From positions 236,388 to 300,387 of the forward strand of contig JAFMVE010000001.1 in NCBI GenBank assembly GCA_025499705.1: 64,000 nt of DNA, given 5' to 3'. The stretch is from Carboxylicivirga caseinilyticus. GTDB lineage: Bacteria; Bacteroidota; Bacteroidia; Bacteroidales; Marinilabiliaceae. Position numbers and translations under genes: made by a program. Within the stretch, counting starts at the first letter, position 1. Each line of letters starts with the position of its first letter. Below the pieces are notes generated by a model, which saw only the letters and a program-made list of their open reading frames with translations, made no database searches and was not told the DNA's origin. Positions 1-10,840 of this stretch are shown here, in pieces.

Positions 1-5
1 ATCAA

Positions 6-3000
6 TTATTTATCTATTTCATTCAACTTTATCACATCGGCAAAGATCAGTCGGTCGGTTTGTTCTGATTGTTCCAGCCTGTTTTGATAAGCTGCGGGTA
101 AATCAGGAATTCTGTTCGGACCTCTTTCGTATTCTTCAATCACAATGGAGAAAGGCGCTGTTTTATAGCGGGGGTGCAATTTAAATTCTTTCTCAATTCT
201 GAATTTACTTCCTGAAATGTATTCTTTCCGGGTAATAGGGTAAGTAATAGTTTCTTCTTCAAGCCTTTTGTCAGTCTTACCATCAGTGATTATCCCATAA
301 ATGGGTTGAGCCATTTCAGTGTCGAGGAATGATATCTTCACAAAATTGTAATTACCATATTTGGCATTGCCCGGATTATAGATTGTACCCTCAATGGTTA
401 AGGTGAACTTTGAATTCTGATCATCCTTTTTAAACTGCAGTGTTGTTTGTCTATCCGGAACCAATTGGGTCATTTTGGCCACAACCACCTGCGATAGGCA
501 AACATCACTGTTATCCTCACGAACTGAATGAGGCTGATATCTGGCCAGAATTAATTTCACAAATGGGAAATACATCGATTGAGGATCAATGGCTAAATCG
601 CAGAACCAAAGTTGACGTTCCTGATCGAAATGAACCGGATAGGCAACCACTTTAGCCAGTGCACCTGCTTTGCCCGGATACTGAAGCTTTGTGTCAATAA
701 CAGGATTCATCCTGAAGTCCTGTGGCTGAGGGGATACATTTTCAGGCCGGGTACCATACAATATCGGATCGATTCCCCAATGTGTATAGTCATTGGTATA
801 ACCTGCATTGGCCGACATCATTGTGGTAAATGTTGCATTGGATTCAGGTAAAATCACACCCAGCATCTCATCATCTCCCGATGAAAACCATGGGCGTTTC
901 AGATAAACTCTCAAGCCACCACCCATTCGTTGATGTCTTACAGCATCTTCTGTGTGCGTTTTACGCCATTCGAAAGTAGGTATGATATAATCAATTTCGG
1001 GTGCTTTGGGTCTTGCTGAACTCAAAATGTTCACCTTTTCGAGCCATTCACTTTCGCGGGTGGTAGTCAGGTTGCTATTCGAAGCCAGTATTTTATCAAA
1101 ATATTCACGATATCGCGAAGTTGCAACCAGTTTATAATCTACCCAGCGATGTTTGGTGTCTCCAAATTTATGCTCAAGAGGTTTAATTCTCAGGTTCATC
1201 TGTTTGACAAAACCAAACCGAGTTGCCTGAATATCATATCTTACTTTTTGGGCAAGGTTGGTTCGTGCCGAAACTTTGGTTTTTTGCAACTGTTTAAACT
1301 CTGTGTTTTGAGCTGCAAATAATTGATTTACTTTTCGGGCTTTAGGTTGTGGTTGGGCTTCAAAGCGTTGTGGGCTCTGTGGCTTAATACGCATGATTGG
1401 CTTAACCTTCAGATTTTCCACCGGAGCAAGTTTAAGCTCTTCTGCTTCGGGCACCGTTCCCTTGGTAATTATATCATCGTGATAATTAACATGAATGTCT
1501 GATATGGAATTTCTTCCGGTTTTTTCTTTGATTTTTATTGAAATACCATCGTCATAAGGTTCGGTCCATTTTGCCTGAAATTCAACCTTCTCAGTACTCT
1601 CGCCATGAATATCAAAACGGGTGTTGATCAATGCAAAAGTGGTATTGTAATCTCTGTCAGGTATCAATTCTTCAATAATCGGAGCGTCAACAGGCTGTTG
1701 AACAGCGTGCACCAGTTCAATCTCACGCGATGGACTCACCATCCAGTGCTGACCTGATACCGCCAGTTTTTCAAGTTCGCTGATATTGCCAGGATTATCA
1801 TTGATAATCATTTGCCAAATGGCTGATAGTTGTTTCAAATCCTCTTCGCGCCAGAATGTGCTGAACTTTATTTTGGTACGGATTCCTTTGGGCAGATAGA
1901 CGGTGAAAATGCTTTGTGAACCATCCCATTGGGTATTCATCTCGCCTTCTTCGAGTCTGATACGTATTTCTTTGGCATGATACCAGTCGTCGGGAATGTT
2001 GACATCATTGGTATTGCTGGCTTTTATTTCATCGTTCCTGAAGAAGCTGAATAGACGTGGATTAAACTCCTGCGTATGTGTGTTTTCATATCCTTCAGCA
2101 ATAAAAAGTGCTACCCCTGCTGCCATTGGATCAGGAAGGTAGATAATCTCAACATCAGATGGTTTGTAAATCTTTTCTTTGTTTTCCTCATCCTGTTGAT
2201 ACAAACCTTCGTGGTTAGTTATGATCTGATAGATTTCTTTTGCTGACTGTGGATCATTCTTAAACGCCTGCTCAAACTTATTATGGGTTTCAGCCATCAA
2301 CTGACTGTTTTTGGGTGGTAAAAGGAATCGTTGCGAGTAATCATCAAACTTCAGACCGTTAACCATGTGATCATTTTCATAATCAGTTGACGATTGGTCA
2401 AAGTTACTTCGGATAACCATTTCTTCCAGAAATTCTCCATCCTTCAATTCATTACCGGCCAGTACTATCGGGCTGGCCAATGGTTCGTATCGCATATATC
2501 TGATATTCTCGCGGATGGTTTGTCCGGGGGATTCACTTTCATGATCAATAGGAACACTGTTACCAGCCAGGTCAACAGCACGAACCCTAACCTGGTAATC
2601 TTTACCAAATCGAAGTTTAGGTAATGTGCCGGGTATAATTTTCGACTGGGCATTTACTTTAAACTCCAGGTCGGGATCAAACTCATATTTTTTAATCTCA
2701 TCAATCTTTGATTTATTCACAAAGTCACGTTTATTTTCATCGTCTCCGTCAAAGTCATCCGATTCATTGATGGCATAACCGGGTTTGCGAACCGATAAAC
2801 TCCAACCTTCCCAGCGGGCCAGTGTTTCCGATACGAAAACATCGTCCGGATCATCCGGATCTTCAGCAATACCTAATTGAATGAATCCTTCATCGGGTAC
2901 AATATCTTTAATAACTTGCGCATTATTTCCCTCATCAAACCAGTAATATTCATCCTGTTTCTGATGTAACGAAAACCAACGATCGGGTTCATCATTATAG

Positions 3001-4433
3001 GCAATATCCATTCGGTAACCCTGAATAACATCGGTAGAGTACAGTGTTTTATCAGGTATCTTTATTTTGAGTGCAAGGTTTTGTAAGGTGGGTTTTTGTT
3101 GAAGCTGTAGATTTTCAATTTTCCCGCCAACACGTTTCAATTTTTCTTGTTTCAACTCAACTTTTTTTACCGGAGTGGCGACAAAAGCCTGTTTTAATTG
3201 AACATTTGTTTCGATGCTTCGGAAGAGGTGTTCGGCCATTCCGTTTTTGGTGATGGCAATACCTGCCGAGCGCATAAATGGCAATCCTTCATCCTCAGGA
3301 GGTTCAGGCTCTTCGATCTGTTTTATCTGCAACGCCCTGCTTTTTAGTAATTCGGCTCTTATTTCGTAAAACTGGGCAATCTCCTGTACTTTGTTTTCTG
3401 CCATGTTATTGGTCTTAAGAGCAGTACCATCAGCATCAATTTGTACAACAGAAAACTCGTTTGTATTGATTTTTACAAAGCCCTTATCGAATATCGAATC
3501 TGATTTATCACCGATGTAGAAACCTTTGTCGGTAATGTTATAAGCCGTTGGAGGTAACGAAACTGTTGTGCCTTCTTCATCAAATTCAAGTGCATTTATT
3601 ACCAGTTGTATGGAACCCGAATCGGGGATAGATTTAGTGTATGGAATGGTGAAATCCAATACTAATCCCAGTTTCCGCATTATTTGAGGATAGCTGTTGA
3701 CAACAGCCATGATATCATGAAATTCGAAACGTGGTTTTTCCAGTTTAACGGGAGTGAGACGTGTAATGATTTTTCGATCTACCCTATGAAACTGTCTTAG
3801 CTGACCAAAATCGTCCTGTGGTTTCATGGTTGCGGCGAACTTCATAAACTTATCACGACGAACATCGGATTTGATTTTTATGTCGTTATTATCGTTTTTG
3901 AAATACAGTTGTTCAGCCTTGATTTTTTTTACCCGTTTGGGCTTCTCCGATTCTTCAATGGTATTTACATCCAGTTTCATTCTGGAGATGGCACCAAACT
4001 TATTTTCATCGACAAAAACATCGGCAGAAATCTTTCTAACCGGATTTTGAATAGCTGTTTCCTTGTAGCTTTTCAGCACAAAATCGTTGATGTGTTTTAC
4101 CGGGAAAGAGTAAATATTCTTTTTTGGAATATCTTCTTCATCTTTAAAATCATCGACCTTAATATCTTTATGAAAGATGTTTTCGAATAGCTGGGTATCG
4201 ATGTTTTCTTCTGCCAGTTCAGCATCCAGAATTTCACCGTTTTTTAGCTTAAACTGAAAATCGGCATCAAGTAACTTATGCGGAAATTGGAGGATATCTT
4301 CAAATTCGGCAAGTGTAGTATCTTTGGGTGTTGATAATTTTATGGTTGTATAAACCGATAGTTTAAGAAACGATTCCCCATTTTTTTCTATTCGTTGATG
4401 AGGTAAGGTTGTAAATATTATTTCTTGTGGCAT
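6..4433 (-). CDS. Giant uncharacterised protein, 1475 aa
   Basis: I do not recognise a characterised family. The protein is very long, charged and apparently beta-rich, with no signal peptide and no obvious membrane segment. Blocks that look conserved are VRAVDLAGNS near residue 620, which resembles the end of an Ig/fibronectin-like domain, GGGLRVYLKRPW near 1170, and YFPFVKLILARYQPHS near 1290. From memory only, similar blocks occur in large unannotated proteins of other phyla. It starts 45 bp after the stop of the 1606-aa gene on the same strand, so the two are very likely one operon and may act together. The stop codon lies at the window edge, so downstream operon members would be outside the window. 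The gene call is secure; the function is unknown. Confidence 0.9.
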   Translation of the reverse strand: MPQEIIFTTLPHQRIEKNGESFLKLSVYTTIKLSTPKDTTLAEFEDILQFPHKLLDADFQFKLKNGEILDAELAEENIDTQLFENIFHKDIKVDDFKDEEDIPKKNIYSFPVKHINDFVLKSYKETAIQNPVRKISADVFVDENKFGAISRMKLDVNTIEESEKPKRVKKIKAEQLYFKNDNNDIKIKSDVRRDKFMKFAATMKPQDDFGQLRQFHRVDRKIITRLTPVKLEKPRFEFHDIMAVVNSYPQIMRKLGLVLDFTIPYTKSIPDSGSIQLVINALEFDEEGTTVSLPPTAYNITDKGFYIGDKSDSIFDKGFVKINTNEFSVVQIDADGTALKTNNMAENKVQEIAQFYEIRAELLKSRALQIKQIEEPEPPEDEGLPFMRSAGIAITKNGMAEHLFRSIETNVQLKQAFVATPVKKVELKQEKLKRVGGKIENLQLQQKPTLQNLALKIKIPDKTLYSTDVIQGYRMDIAYNDEPDRWFSLHQKQDEYYWFDEGNNAQVIKDIVPDEGFIQLGIAEDPDDPDDVFVSETLARWEGWSLSVRKPGYAINESDDFDGDDENKRDFVNKSKIDEIKKYEFDPDLEFKVNAQSKIIPGTLPKLRFGKDYQVRVRAVDLAGNSVPIDHESESPGQTIRENIRYMRYEPLASPIVLAGNELKDGEFLEEMVIRSNFDQSSTDYENDHMVNGLKFDDYSQRFLLPPKNSQLMAETHNKFEQAFKNDPQSAKEIYQIITNHEGLYQQDEENKEKIYKPSDVEIIYLPDPMAAGVALFIAEGYENTHTQEFNPRLFSFFRNDEIKASNTNDVNIPDDWYHAKEIRIRLEEGEMNTQWDGSQSIFTVYLPKGIRTKIKFSTFWREEDLKQLSAIWQMIINDNPGNISELEKLAVSGQHWMVSPSREIELVHAVQQPVDAPIIEELIPDRDYNTTFALINTRFDIHGESTEKVEFQAKWTEPYDDGISIKIKEKTGRNSISDIHVNYHDDIITKGTVPEAEELKLAPVENLKVKPIMRIKPQSPQRFEAQPQPKARKVNQLFAAQNTEFKQLQKTKVSARTNLAQKVRYDIQATRFGFVKQMNLRIKPLEHKFGDTKHRWVDYKLVATSRYREYFDKILASNSNLTTTRESEWLEKVNILSSARPKAPEIDYIIPTFEWRKTHTEDAVRHQRMGGGLRVYLKRPWFSSGDDEMLGVILPESNATFTTMMSANAGYTNDYTHWGIDPILYGTRPENVSPQPQDFRMNPVIDTKLQYPGKAGALAKVVAYPVHFDQERQLWFCDLAIDPQSMYFPFVKLILARYQPHSVREDNSDVCLSQVVVAKMTQLVPDRQTTLQFKKDDQNSKFTLTIEGTIYNPGNAKYGNYNFVKISFLDTEMAQPIYGIITDGKTDKRLEEETITYPITRKEYISGSKFRIEKEFKLHPRYKTAPFSIVIEEYERGPNRIPDLPAAYQNRLEQSEQTDRLIFADVIKLNEIDK

Positions 4434-4478
4434 GGTTCTTCTTATTGATGGAAAAATTGAGTGTAAATTGATAAAGTG

Positions 4479-7400
4479 TTAGCTTGCAAAGGCGGCGCAG
4501 TATTCCTGCCAGTCGTCTTCGTCTATCATCTCAATAAATTTCGGATCGGCATCAGCTCCTTTCAATTCGCGTCGTACAGTAACTTTAACCGTTTTGCTAA
4601 AGAACAACACTTCCACTTTAACTTTTAAGGTAGCTTCACCTTCCAATTTCTGAACTTTATCGTTAATGATAACAGCGCTAAAGGCCAGATAAAACTCAAG
4701 TGATAAGGATATCAGACCAAGAATGGACAAGTGACCGTTTAAGCGGAGGTAACCGGTTAAGGTCGTTGTCTTTTCACCTTCTACAATCTCCATTTTGTAA
4801 TAGAATCCTCCCATGGCTGAAACTCCACCGGAAGCGACGCCAACATTTAGCGACATGGCTGCACCAAATTCAAAGGCCGCCTCAAGCGACTGAATTCCTT
4901 GTAAAGTGGTTACCATCATAAAGTATCCGCCACCACCAAAACATGAAATGGTTAGCAAGAACGGATTCTCACGTTTACAGAAATTAAATCCCATCGTTAG
5001 CGGAGCGCCGGTAAATGGCAATGTAATATTAGCTCCTAGGCTGATGTTGGAAATCATACAGATACCCACTTCCACATTCGGAATAGCCAGATCGAAACCT
5101 GCAGTAACTCCTGTTGGTTTGAGTTTGATGTACGGACCACTGTCTGAAAATCCGTCACTCGGAATAACACTTTGCAGATTGTTGACAAAGTTAAGGACCC
5201 CTTTAAATTGTATCGGATCATTCTTATCGATATCCACTTTAACATCAGTCTTTTCCGATGATCCGGTTTTGAACTCCAGATAATTGAATTTGACTGCCAG
5301 TAATGGAACAATATCAATCCCAAATTTTTCGAAACGTGCTTTCCCGTTCATCGAGGCTGGCTTATCAGCATCAAAAGGTTTTTCAAATTTGGTTGTTATT
5401 GATAGGGCATTTGATGGATTATCTACATTTACATTCAGCAGATCCGGAATGATTTCCATTGTTTTCCCTCCCAATTCCGGTTGCCATTTATATTCGGCAT
5501 AAAAGGCTTCTTCGGTCAAATAGGTTTTGAGGTTTGGAATTCGAGGAATGGCATCATTCAAAGCCTGTAACAGTTCGTTGACCTTATTTTTAATAGCTTG
5601 TTTCAGACTATTGATCTGGTCCTGTATCAATTGTTGACCATTTTCCGCTTCTTCTTCCAGCAGCAGAATCTGATTCTTGATGTCGTCAATATCTTCACGA
5701 ATTGACGAAACTGCATTTTTCATTCCGTTAAAGGCACCACCCAGCTCAAGTGGAGAACCACTTTTGCCAAAAAGTAAGGAGAAAATATCAATGACTCCAA
5801 AGATTTTGGCTACCGGAAGATCATCGAAGACCTCAAAGAATTCATTGGGAACAAAGTTTAAAGCTTTTAAATCATCCAGTTTACCATTAATAGGTCCCTG
5901 TAATTTGCTAAGGCCTGAAACGCCCATGTTTGGAACCAGAAATCCTCCTGATTTATCAGAACCACCCGAAAAGTCAATTCTGTTATTACTGGTTACCCTG
6001 GCAAATACTTCGCCGTCGTTGTTGTCATCCTCCAAACCAATGATGACAGGTTCACGAATTCCAGTCAGTTCAGATATTTGTCCAACAAACACCTTGGCTT
6101 CTTTCATCTTTGGATGAAACTTAATTTCTCCGGCTGCCTGAACGGGATAAATCTGAGCATCAAACTTAATCATCTCTGTTTCGAAAGAAGTATCACCATC
6201 TACCAGAAATTCGGAATAGGCCACCTCTTGTCCGTTGAAATCTGTTTCGGTGTATGTGCTGTTGTAACTATTTGATGCATTTCCCCGGTATTTTTCAATT
6301 ACCTGCTCCATTAATGAGGAGTCTCTGGCAATTCGGTTTTCCATAAAAGCCAGTGGCATTCTGAAAGCGTGTTCTTTACCTTCTTTATCAGTGGCTACAA
6401 TATCAAATTGGAATGGTGCATTAGATACATTGATATAGAAATTATAGGTAGTGTTGGCTCCACTATTAGCTAATTTGAATCTATTTGAGCCGCCGCTATT
6501 CGCAGACACAGTTATCAAAGTGCTTTGTTCCGGATTGTCAATGTTAGGTGTTTTTTCGGTTTTGATTCTGATTGCCTGGAATGGGAATTCAATGAAATTA
6601 CCATTTGGATCATTTCGTGAATACAATACCTCTTTTTCAAGCACAACCACAAACATTCGCTGACGATTAAGAGCAGCTTTGGTTTGAGGATGGAATTTAC
6701 GTTCAGTGATTTTTACAACAGCTGCGCGGTGACCGAACGGAAATAAATAACCTTCTTCAACAATCTTTACAAAATGATCACGCCCCAGAGTAGCAATGTG
6801 TTCCCATTCAATAATATTCAGATACGTATCTTGTGGAGTTGGAACATCAAAAAAAGCATGCCAGTCGAGGTATGCCCCCAGCGTTGTAAGCATCAGGTCG
6901 TTTACAGGAACAGGAAATGGAGTAAAACCAGCCAGGTAATTAGAAGTGGTATGCACAAGCTTCTGCCGGTTGTTAGCATCTAGGGATGCCATAAAAGGGT
7001 AGTTTCGTTCCTTGGCAACTTCATAGTTCTCGTCGGCATCATCAGCCCACAGAGCCCTTATTGTTTTCAGATGAGGTAATGCCGTTCCTGAAGTTTTATT
7101 GTTTCGCAGCTTAACACCAAGCCTGGTGTGCCACAATTCCGATACTTCGCCTTTATTGGTCGAAAGACGATCCAATATCCTGAATTCTGTTTTAAGCTGT
7201 TGGTTTTTATTAATTGTCAGATCTTCAGTGTTTCGAAATTCAACCTGTGTTTTGTGGTAGAAATCATTTGTTTGATTAGGTGAAATATACATGAGGGTAG
7301 GAGCCTCTATAGAGGTGCTACTCTCCGGAATAGGTTCTACCTTCCAAACTATATTTTTAATGATTGCTGCGTTAAAAGATGGTTTTATGGTTGCAGCTGC

Positions 7401-9299
7401 TTCGGGTTTCAGAACTTTCTGAATTTCATTATCATCGTATACCTGCAGATTTCTGACTTTAGATGCATTGTTTTCTGCCAGCTTAATTCCAAAATCAGTG
7501 GAAGGACTATTGAGGTATTTAAGTTTTTTATTAGGCTGAATACGTGTCTTTTTATCCAATTGCAAGCGCATTGGTCTTTTGGCTACCCGCAATGTTGGCA
7601 GCTTTATCCATGCTCTTGGATGAACCCTTAAGTTGAATTTGCTCCAATCCAGTAAGGCCTCCATAATTAGAGGGAATCCTTCGCTGTTCGCAGGTAATTC
7701 ATAAACCAAGCGGCTTTTACGGGCTCTAAGATGTTTGGCAGGTAGTTGAATATCTCCAGCTGATGTAAGGTGGAAACCGGGTTCTGGTATAGATGTTGAT
7801 TCGTAATAAGCTTCCTCCAGGGTATGCTGACTTTGGAAATATACATAGATAACACCGGGTTTTTTAGCATTATCAAGCTCGAGATAAGAAGTTTGGTTTT
7901 TATGGATAAAACTGAAGTTATGAAATACAAACTCAAGCATCACCATATCTTCAGGTCGAAGCACTTTTATTGAAATAGCCGACTGAGGTTTGAACTTAAT
8001 CTGATCATACTGGATTTCCAGTTTTTGTTGAGTAGGTTTTACTTTTCGGGTATCTTTCTGTTGAATTTGTTGTGTTGTCCTTCTAACCGGCTCCTGTGTA
8101 TTGGAGCGATCTGTGAAGTTTGCAGTATCATTTGTGTTTAAGATTCTAATCGGATCAGATTGAAGATATTCTGCACTAAGGGTAGTTGCATTTTCTATTT
8201 TTGGTTTAAATGACTTTAAGTTAGGTTCCAGAATCACCTGATCGAAGTGTGAACTAAATCCAAATGCTTCAATATCCGGAATTTTATCATTTTGTTCTAA
8301 CTTAAAAGCTCCCAGTTTATTTTGAATCCAGGTACCACTTTGGGGTAGACCTGCCGCAATATATTGATTGGTTTTATCTTGTTCGAGATATTCTGAGTAA
8401 CAGAATATGTGATCAATTGGAATTTCGCTGTCATTAAGATTTCCAGGTTTAAAATTCAAATGAGAAACAATCGTGTTTATCCACAAAAGTTGGATTGTGC
8501 CTGTCTCAATGTTTAAAGGTACAATCTCATTCTGGCGACTGATAAATTGTCCTTCATTCAGTTTTGTTTGTGAAATATATTCCTGCCAACCCTTAAAATC
8601 ATGAATGGTTATGCGTGTAGTTTTATTGATTGATGATTTAATAAATTGTGGATGGCCAGATGGAGTAATGATTAAATCAGAACAGTAATATTCAGAATTG
8701 TTTAAACAACATCTGATTCTGTTTTTTGAGTAAAGTTCTACACTCCAGTCCGGTTTCAGGTTAATGATAAATTGTCCGACTAAATCAACTTGTTCATGGG
8801 AGTTCAATCGAACTAAACTACTATGGATATTAGCAGATTTTTTGATGTCTGAGGTATCATCAATCCAATCGTTAAAACAGAATGAATTTTGATAGTCAAA
8901 TTCAGGAATCGTTAGTTCGCAATGATTGCCGTTTTTACTTATCTCGGCATTTACCGAAAACCGTAGATTAGTTCCTTTAAACTTTAGTTTGGAGGCTTTA
9001 ATACGGTGGTAATTGTCCGATTCGGTATGCTGTACATTGAATCCCTTCTCAAAAAAAGCATTTGAGAATTGCCATACCTTTCGGCCATTTTTTGAGACTG
9101 TTAAACCATTTCTTGTTTTCTGAACAGAAATAGATGAGGAATCCATGGCTTTTAAGGAACCAATAAAAGGATTCCAGGCTAGAGAGCCCAGACCAAGAGC
9201 TTTAACAAAATTTCGTCTACCGATTAGTTTAGGAGATGAACTGGCAGGATGCACAACAAATTGTCGTGCTTTTTTCAGTTGTAGGTGTTTAAAGCGCAT
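4479..9299 (-). CDS. Giant uncharacterised protein with Tat-like N-terminus, 1606 aa
   Basis: Function not recognised. The N-terminus carries GRRNFVKALGLGS (arginines 28-29) followed by a hydrophobic stretch, which fits a twin-arginine signal, although no clear cleavage site follows. Visible parts are a long beta-rich N-terminal half, a block GYLFPFGHRA near residue 850, a coiled coil at about 1200-1250, and a C-terminal glycine-rich, hydrophobic, beta-type region (about 1390-1560, including FGGGGYF) that looks like sheet or barrel-forming sequence. It is the first gene of a two-gene operon with the 1475-aa gene and is divergent from the helicase gene. Export by Tat is inference; the signal could be fortuitous. 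Confidence 0.9.
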   Translation of the reverse strand: MRFKHLQLKKARQFVVHPASSSPKLIGRRNFVKALGLGSLAWNPFIGSLKAMDSSSISVQKTRNGLTVSKNGRKVWQFSNAFFEKGFNVQHTESDNYHRIKASKLKFKGTNLRFSVNAEISKNGNHCELTIPEFDYQNSFCFNDWIDDTSDIKKSANIHSSLVRLNSHEQVDLVGQFIINLKPDWSVELYSKNRIRCCLNNSEYYCSDLIITPSGHPQFIKSSINKTTRITIHDFKGWQEYISQTKLNEGQFISRQNEIVPLNIETGTIQLLWINTIVSHLNFKPGNLNDSEIPIDHIFCYSEYLEQDKTNQYIAAGLPQSGTWIQNKLGAFKLEQNDKIPDIEAFGFSSHFDQVILEPNLKSFKPKIENATTLSAEYLQSDPIRILNTNDTANFTDRSNTQEPVRRTTQQIQQKDTRKVKPTQQKLEIQYDQIKFKPQSAISIKVLRPEDMVMLEFVFHNFSFIHKNQTSYLELDNAKKPGVIYVYFQSQHTLEEAYYESTSIPEPGFHLTSAGDIQLPAKHLRARKSRLVYELPANSEGFPLIMEALLDWSKFNLRVHPRAWIKLPTLRVAKRPMRLQLDKKTRIQPNKKLKYLNSPSTDFGIKLAENNASKVRNLQVYDDNEIQKVLKPEAAATIKPSFNAAIIKNIVWKVEPIPESSTSIEAPTLMYISPNQTNDFYHKTQVEFRNTEDLTINKNQQLKTEFRILDRLSTNKGEVSELWHTRLGVKLRNNKTSGTALPHLKTIRALWADDADENYEVAKERNYPFMASLDANNRQKLVHTTSNYLAGFTPFPVPVNDLMLTTLGAYLDWHAFFDVPTPQDTYLNIIEWEHIATLGRDHFVKIVEEGYLFPFGHRAAVVKITERKFHPQTKAALNRQRMFVVVLEKEVLYSRNDPNGNFIEFPFQAIRIKTEKTPNIDNPEQSTLITVSANSGGSNRFKLANSGANTTYNFYINVSNAPFQFDIVATDKEGKEHAFRMPLAFMENRIARDSSLMEQVIEKYRGNASNSYNSTYTETDFNGQEVAYSEFLVDGDTSFETEMIKFDAQIYPVQAAGEIKFHPKMKEAKVFVGQISELTGIREPVIIGLEDDNNDGEVFARVTSNNRIDFSGGSDKSGGFLVPNMGVSGLSKLQGPINGKLDDLKALNFVPNEFFEVFDDLPVAKIFGVIDIFSLLFGKSGSPLELGGAFNGMKNAVSSIREDIDDIKNQILLLEEEAENGQQLIQDQINSLKQAIKNKVNELLQALNDAIPRIPNLKTYLTEEAFYAEYKWQPELGGKTMEIIPDLLNVNVDNPSNALSITTKFEKPFDADKPASMNGKARFEKFGIDIVPLLAVKFNYLEFKTGSSEKTDVKVDIDKNDPIQFKGVLNFVNNLQSVIPSDGFSDSGPYIKLKPTGVTAGFDLAIPNVEVGICMISNISLGANITLPFTGAPLTMGFNFCKRENPFLLTISCFGGGGYFMMVTTLQGIQSLEAAFEFGAAMSLNVGVASGGVSAMGGFYYKMEIVEGEKTTTLTGYLRLNGHLSILGLISLSLEFYLAFSAVIINDKVQKLEGEATLKVKVEVLFFSKTVKVTVRRELKGADADPKFIEMIDEDDWQEYCAAFAS

Positions 9300-9426
9300 T
9301 TCGTTTTGAATTAGGTCGAATCAAGTTACGCGAATAATATTTGAAAAGAAATACCTTGATGAAAATTTCAGATTTAGAATCTGTTAGTCGAATTACTACA
9401 CAATATTTTTCTCTTAAGTTTTATCG

Positions 9427-9434
9427 TATCTTTG
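9427..9434 (+). promoter_or_regulatory. Promoter -7 element of the helicase gene
   Basis: TATCTTTG matches the Bacteroidota -7 consensus TAnnTTTG and lies 58 bp before the helicase ATG, in the 193-bp gap between divergent genes. No convincing -33 TTTG is visible. Confidence 0.55.
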
Positions 9435-9492
9435 TGCCAACTTACAGTACTTCAAATAAGATTTATCTGTAATCAGAACGTAAAAAAGCATT

Positions 9493-10737
9493 ATGAAATT
9501 TGAAGAATTCGGGCTTAATGCCAGAGTGTTGCAAGGAATAGAAGAATTAGGATATAAACGACCAACAGATATACAGTATAAAGCCATACCTGCAATTTTG
9601 CAAGGAGAGGACGTTTTGGGTATTGCTCAAACCGGTACCGGAAAATCTGCAGCATTTGTCATTCCTATTCTTCACCTCTTACAAAAAAAACGGGCTGCTA
9701 AAGATGCAGGTGTTCGTTGCATTGTGATGACACCAACTCATGAATTGGCTCTTCAGATTACAGATGTTTTTAAAAATTTAGGTAAGAATACAACACTGAA
9801 GTTCACTGCAATTATTGGTGGAACCGATCAGGATAAACAGATTGAACGTCTGCAGAAGGGAACCGATATAATTATTGCTACGCCGGGGCGCGTTTTTGAC
9901 CTGGTGAATCAGGGGCATCTGAAGATTTATAATGCTGAGATTCTGGTTCTGGATGAAGCTGATCACATGCTTGATTTGGGCTTTTATAAAGATATTCAGG
10001 ACTTGATTAAGTATCTTCCTAAAAATCGTCAGACACTATTTTTCTCGGCTACCATTGATAAAAAGATTAAGAAACTGGCTTATTCTTTGGTAAGAAAGCC
10101 CATTCGAATTCAGATATCGCCGAAAGATCCGGTTGCTAAAAACATTGAACACTCACTGGCGCACATCGAGATGGATCATAAAAGATTTTTTCTTGAGCGT
10201 ATTGCAACTTCCCATCCTGATAGCAGAATTCTGGTTTTTGTTAGGACTAAAGTACGTGCTGAGCGTGTTATGAAAGCTATGGAAAGGGTGGATATAAAAA
10301 GTGTTACCATTCATAGCGATAAGTATCAGGATGAACGTACCAAGGCAATGAATCTTTTTAAGAATGGCGATGTAAAAATGCTGATTGCAACTGATGTAAG
10401 TGCCCGTGGAATTGACATTCCAAATGTTGATTATGTAGTTAACTACGATATGCCCGATCAGGCAGAAAACTATGTTCACCGTGTGGGCCGTACCGGAAGA
10501 GGAAAGCAAAAAGGTTATGCCATTTCGTTTTGTAGTCCTGATGAAAGAGAATTGTTGGATACAATTGAAAGTTATGTTGGTTACCAGTTGCCAGTAACAG
10601 AACTGGATAAAGATGATTATCTGGATACCATCGATTTTTCAGCTGAAACAAGCACCGATTGGAAGAACCTGATGAAAGAAGCTGAAGCGATGGAAGAGGA
10701 GATCTCAAAAATTAAACGCAAAAAGAAGAAACGTTAG
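9493..10737 (+). CDS. DEAD-box ATP-dependent RNA helicase
   Basis: ATP-dependent RNA unwinding in the cytoplasm (ribosome assembly, RNA turnover or cold adaptation in this family). All core motifs are present: Q motif around GYKRPTDIQ (residues 20-28), Walker A AQTGTGKS (45-52), DEAD (154-157), SAT (185-187), and motif VI HRVGRTGRG (329-337). The C-terminus is short and basic (KIKRKKKKR), as in RhlE-type enzymes; there is no DbpA or CsdA RNA-binding extension. At 414 aa it is a minimal two-RecA-domain helicase. It is monocistronic: a promoter lies upstream and the next gene is on the other strand. The exact subfamily (RhlE or other) cannot be fixed by eye. Confidence 0.95.
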   Translation: MKFEEFGLNARVLQGIEELGYKRPTDIQYKAIPAILQGEDVLGIAQTGTGKSAAFVIPILHLLQKKRAAKDAGVRCIVMTPTHELALQITDVFKNLGKNTTLKFTAIIGGTDQDKQIERLQKGTDIIIATPGRVFDLVNQGHLKIYNAEILVLDEADHMLDLGFYKDIQDLIKYLPKNRQTLFFSATIDKKIKKLAYSLVRKPIRIQISPKDPVAKNIEHSLAHIEMDHKRFFLERIATSHPDSRILVFVRTKVRAERVMKAMERVDIKSVTIHSDKYQDERTKAMNLFKNGDVKMLIATDVSARGIDIPNVDYVVNYDMPDQAENYVHRVGRTGRGKQKGYAISFCSPDERELLDTIESYVGYQLPVTELDKDDYLDTIDFSAETSTDWKNLMKEAEAMEEEISKIKRKKKKR

Positions 10738-10840
10738 GTTGAAGTCCGAAGCACTTAGTCCGAAGTCCAGAGTAAGATTTTGGAAAGCATTTTGTCTAGA
10801 AATCCAATCGTCTACTGGTCTAACAGTCAAAGAGTCTACG

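Noticed and set aside
5677..6117. A 146-codon plus-strand open frame inside the 1606-aa gene
   Set aside because: Antisense shadow of a long gene, with no domain, promoter or neighbour support.
10741..10769. Two AGTCCGAAG copies 14 bp apart after the helicase gene, CRISPR-like at first glance
   Set aside because: Only two short copies plus a fragment, with no uniform spacers; it is simple intergenic duplication.
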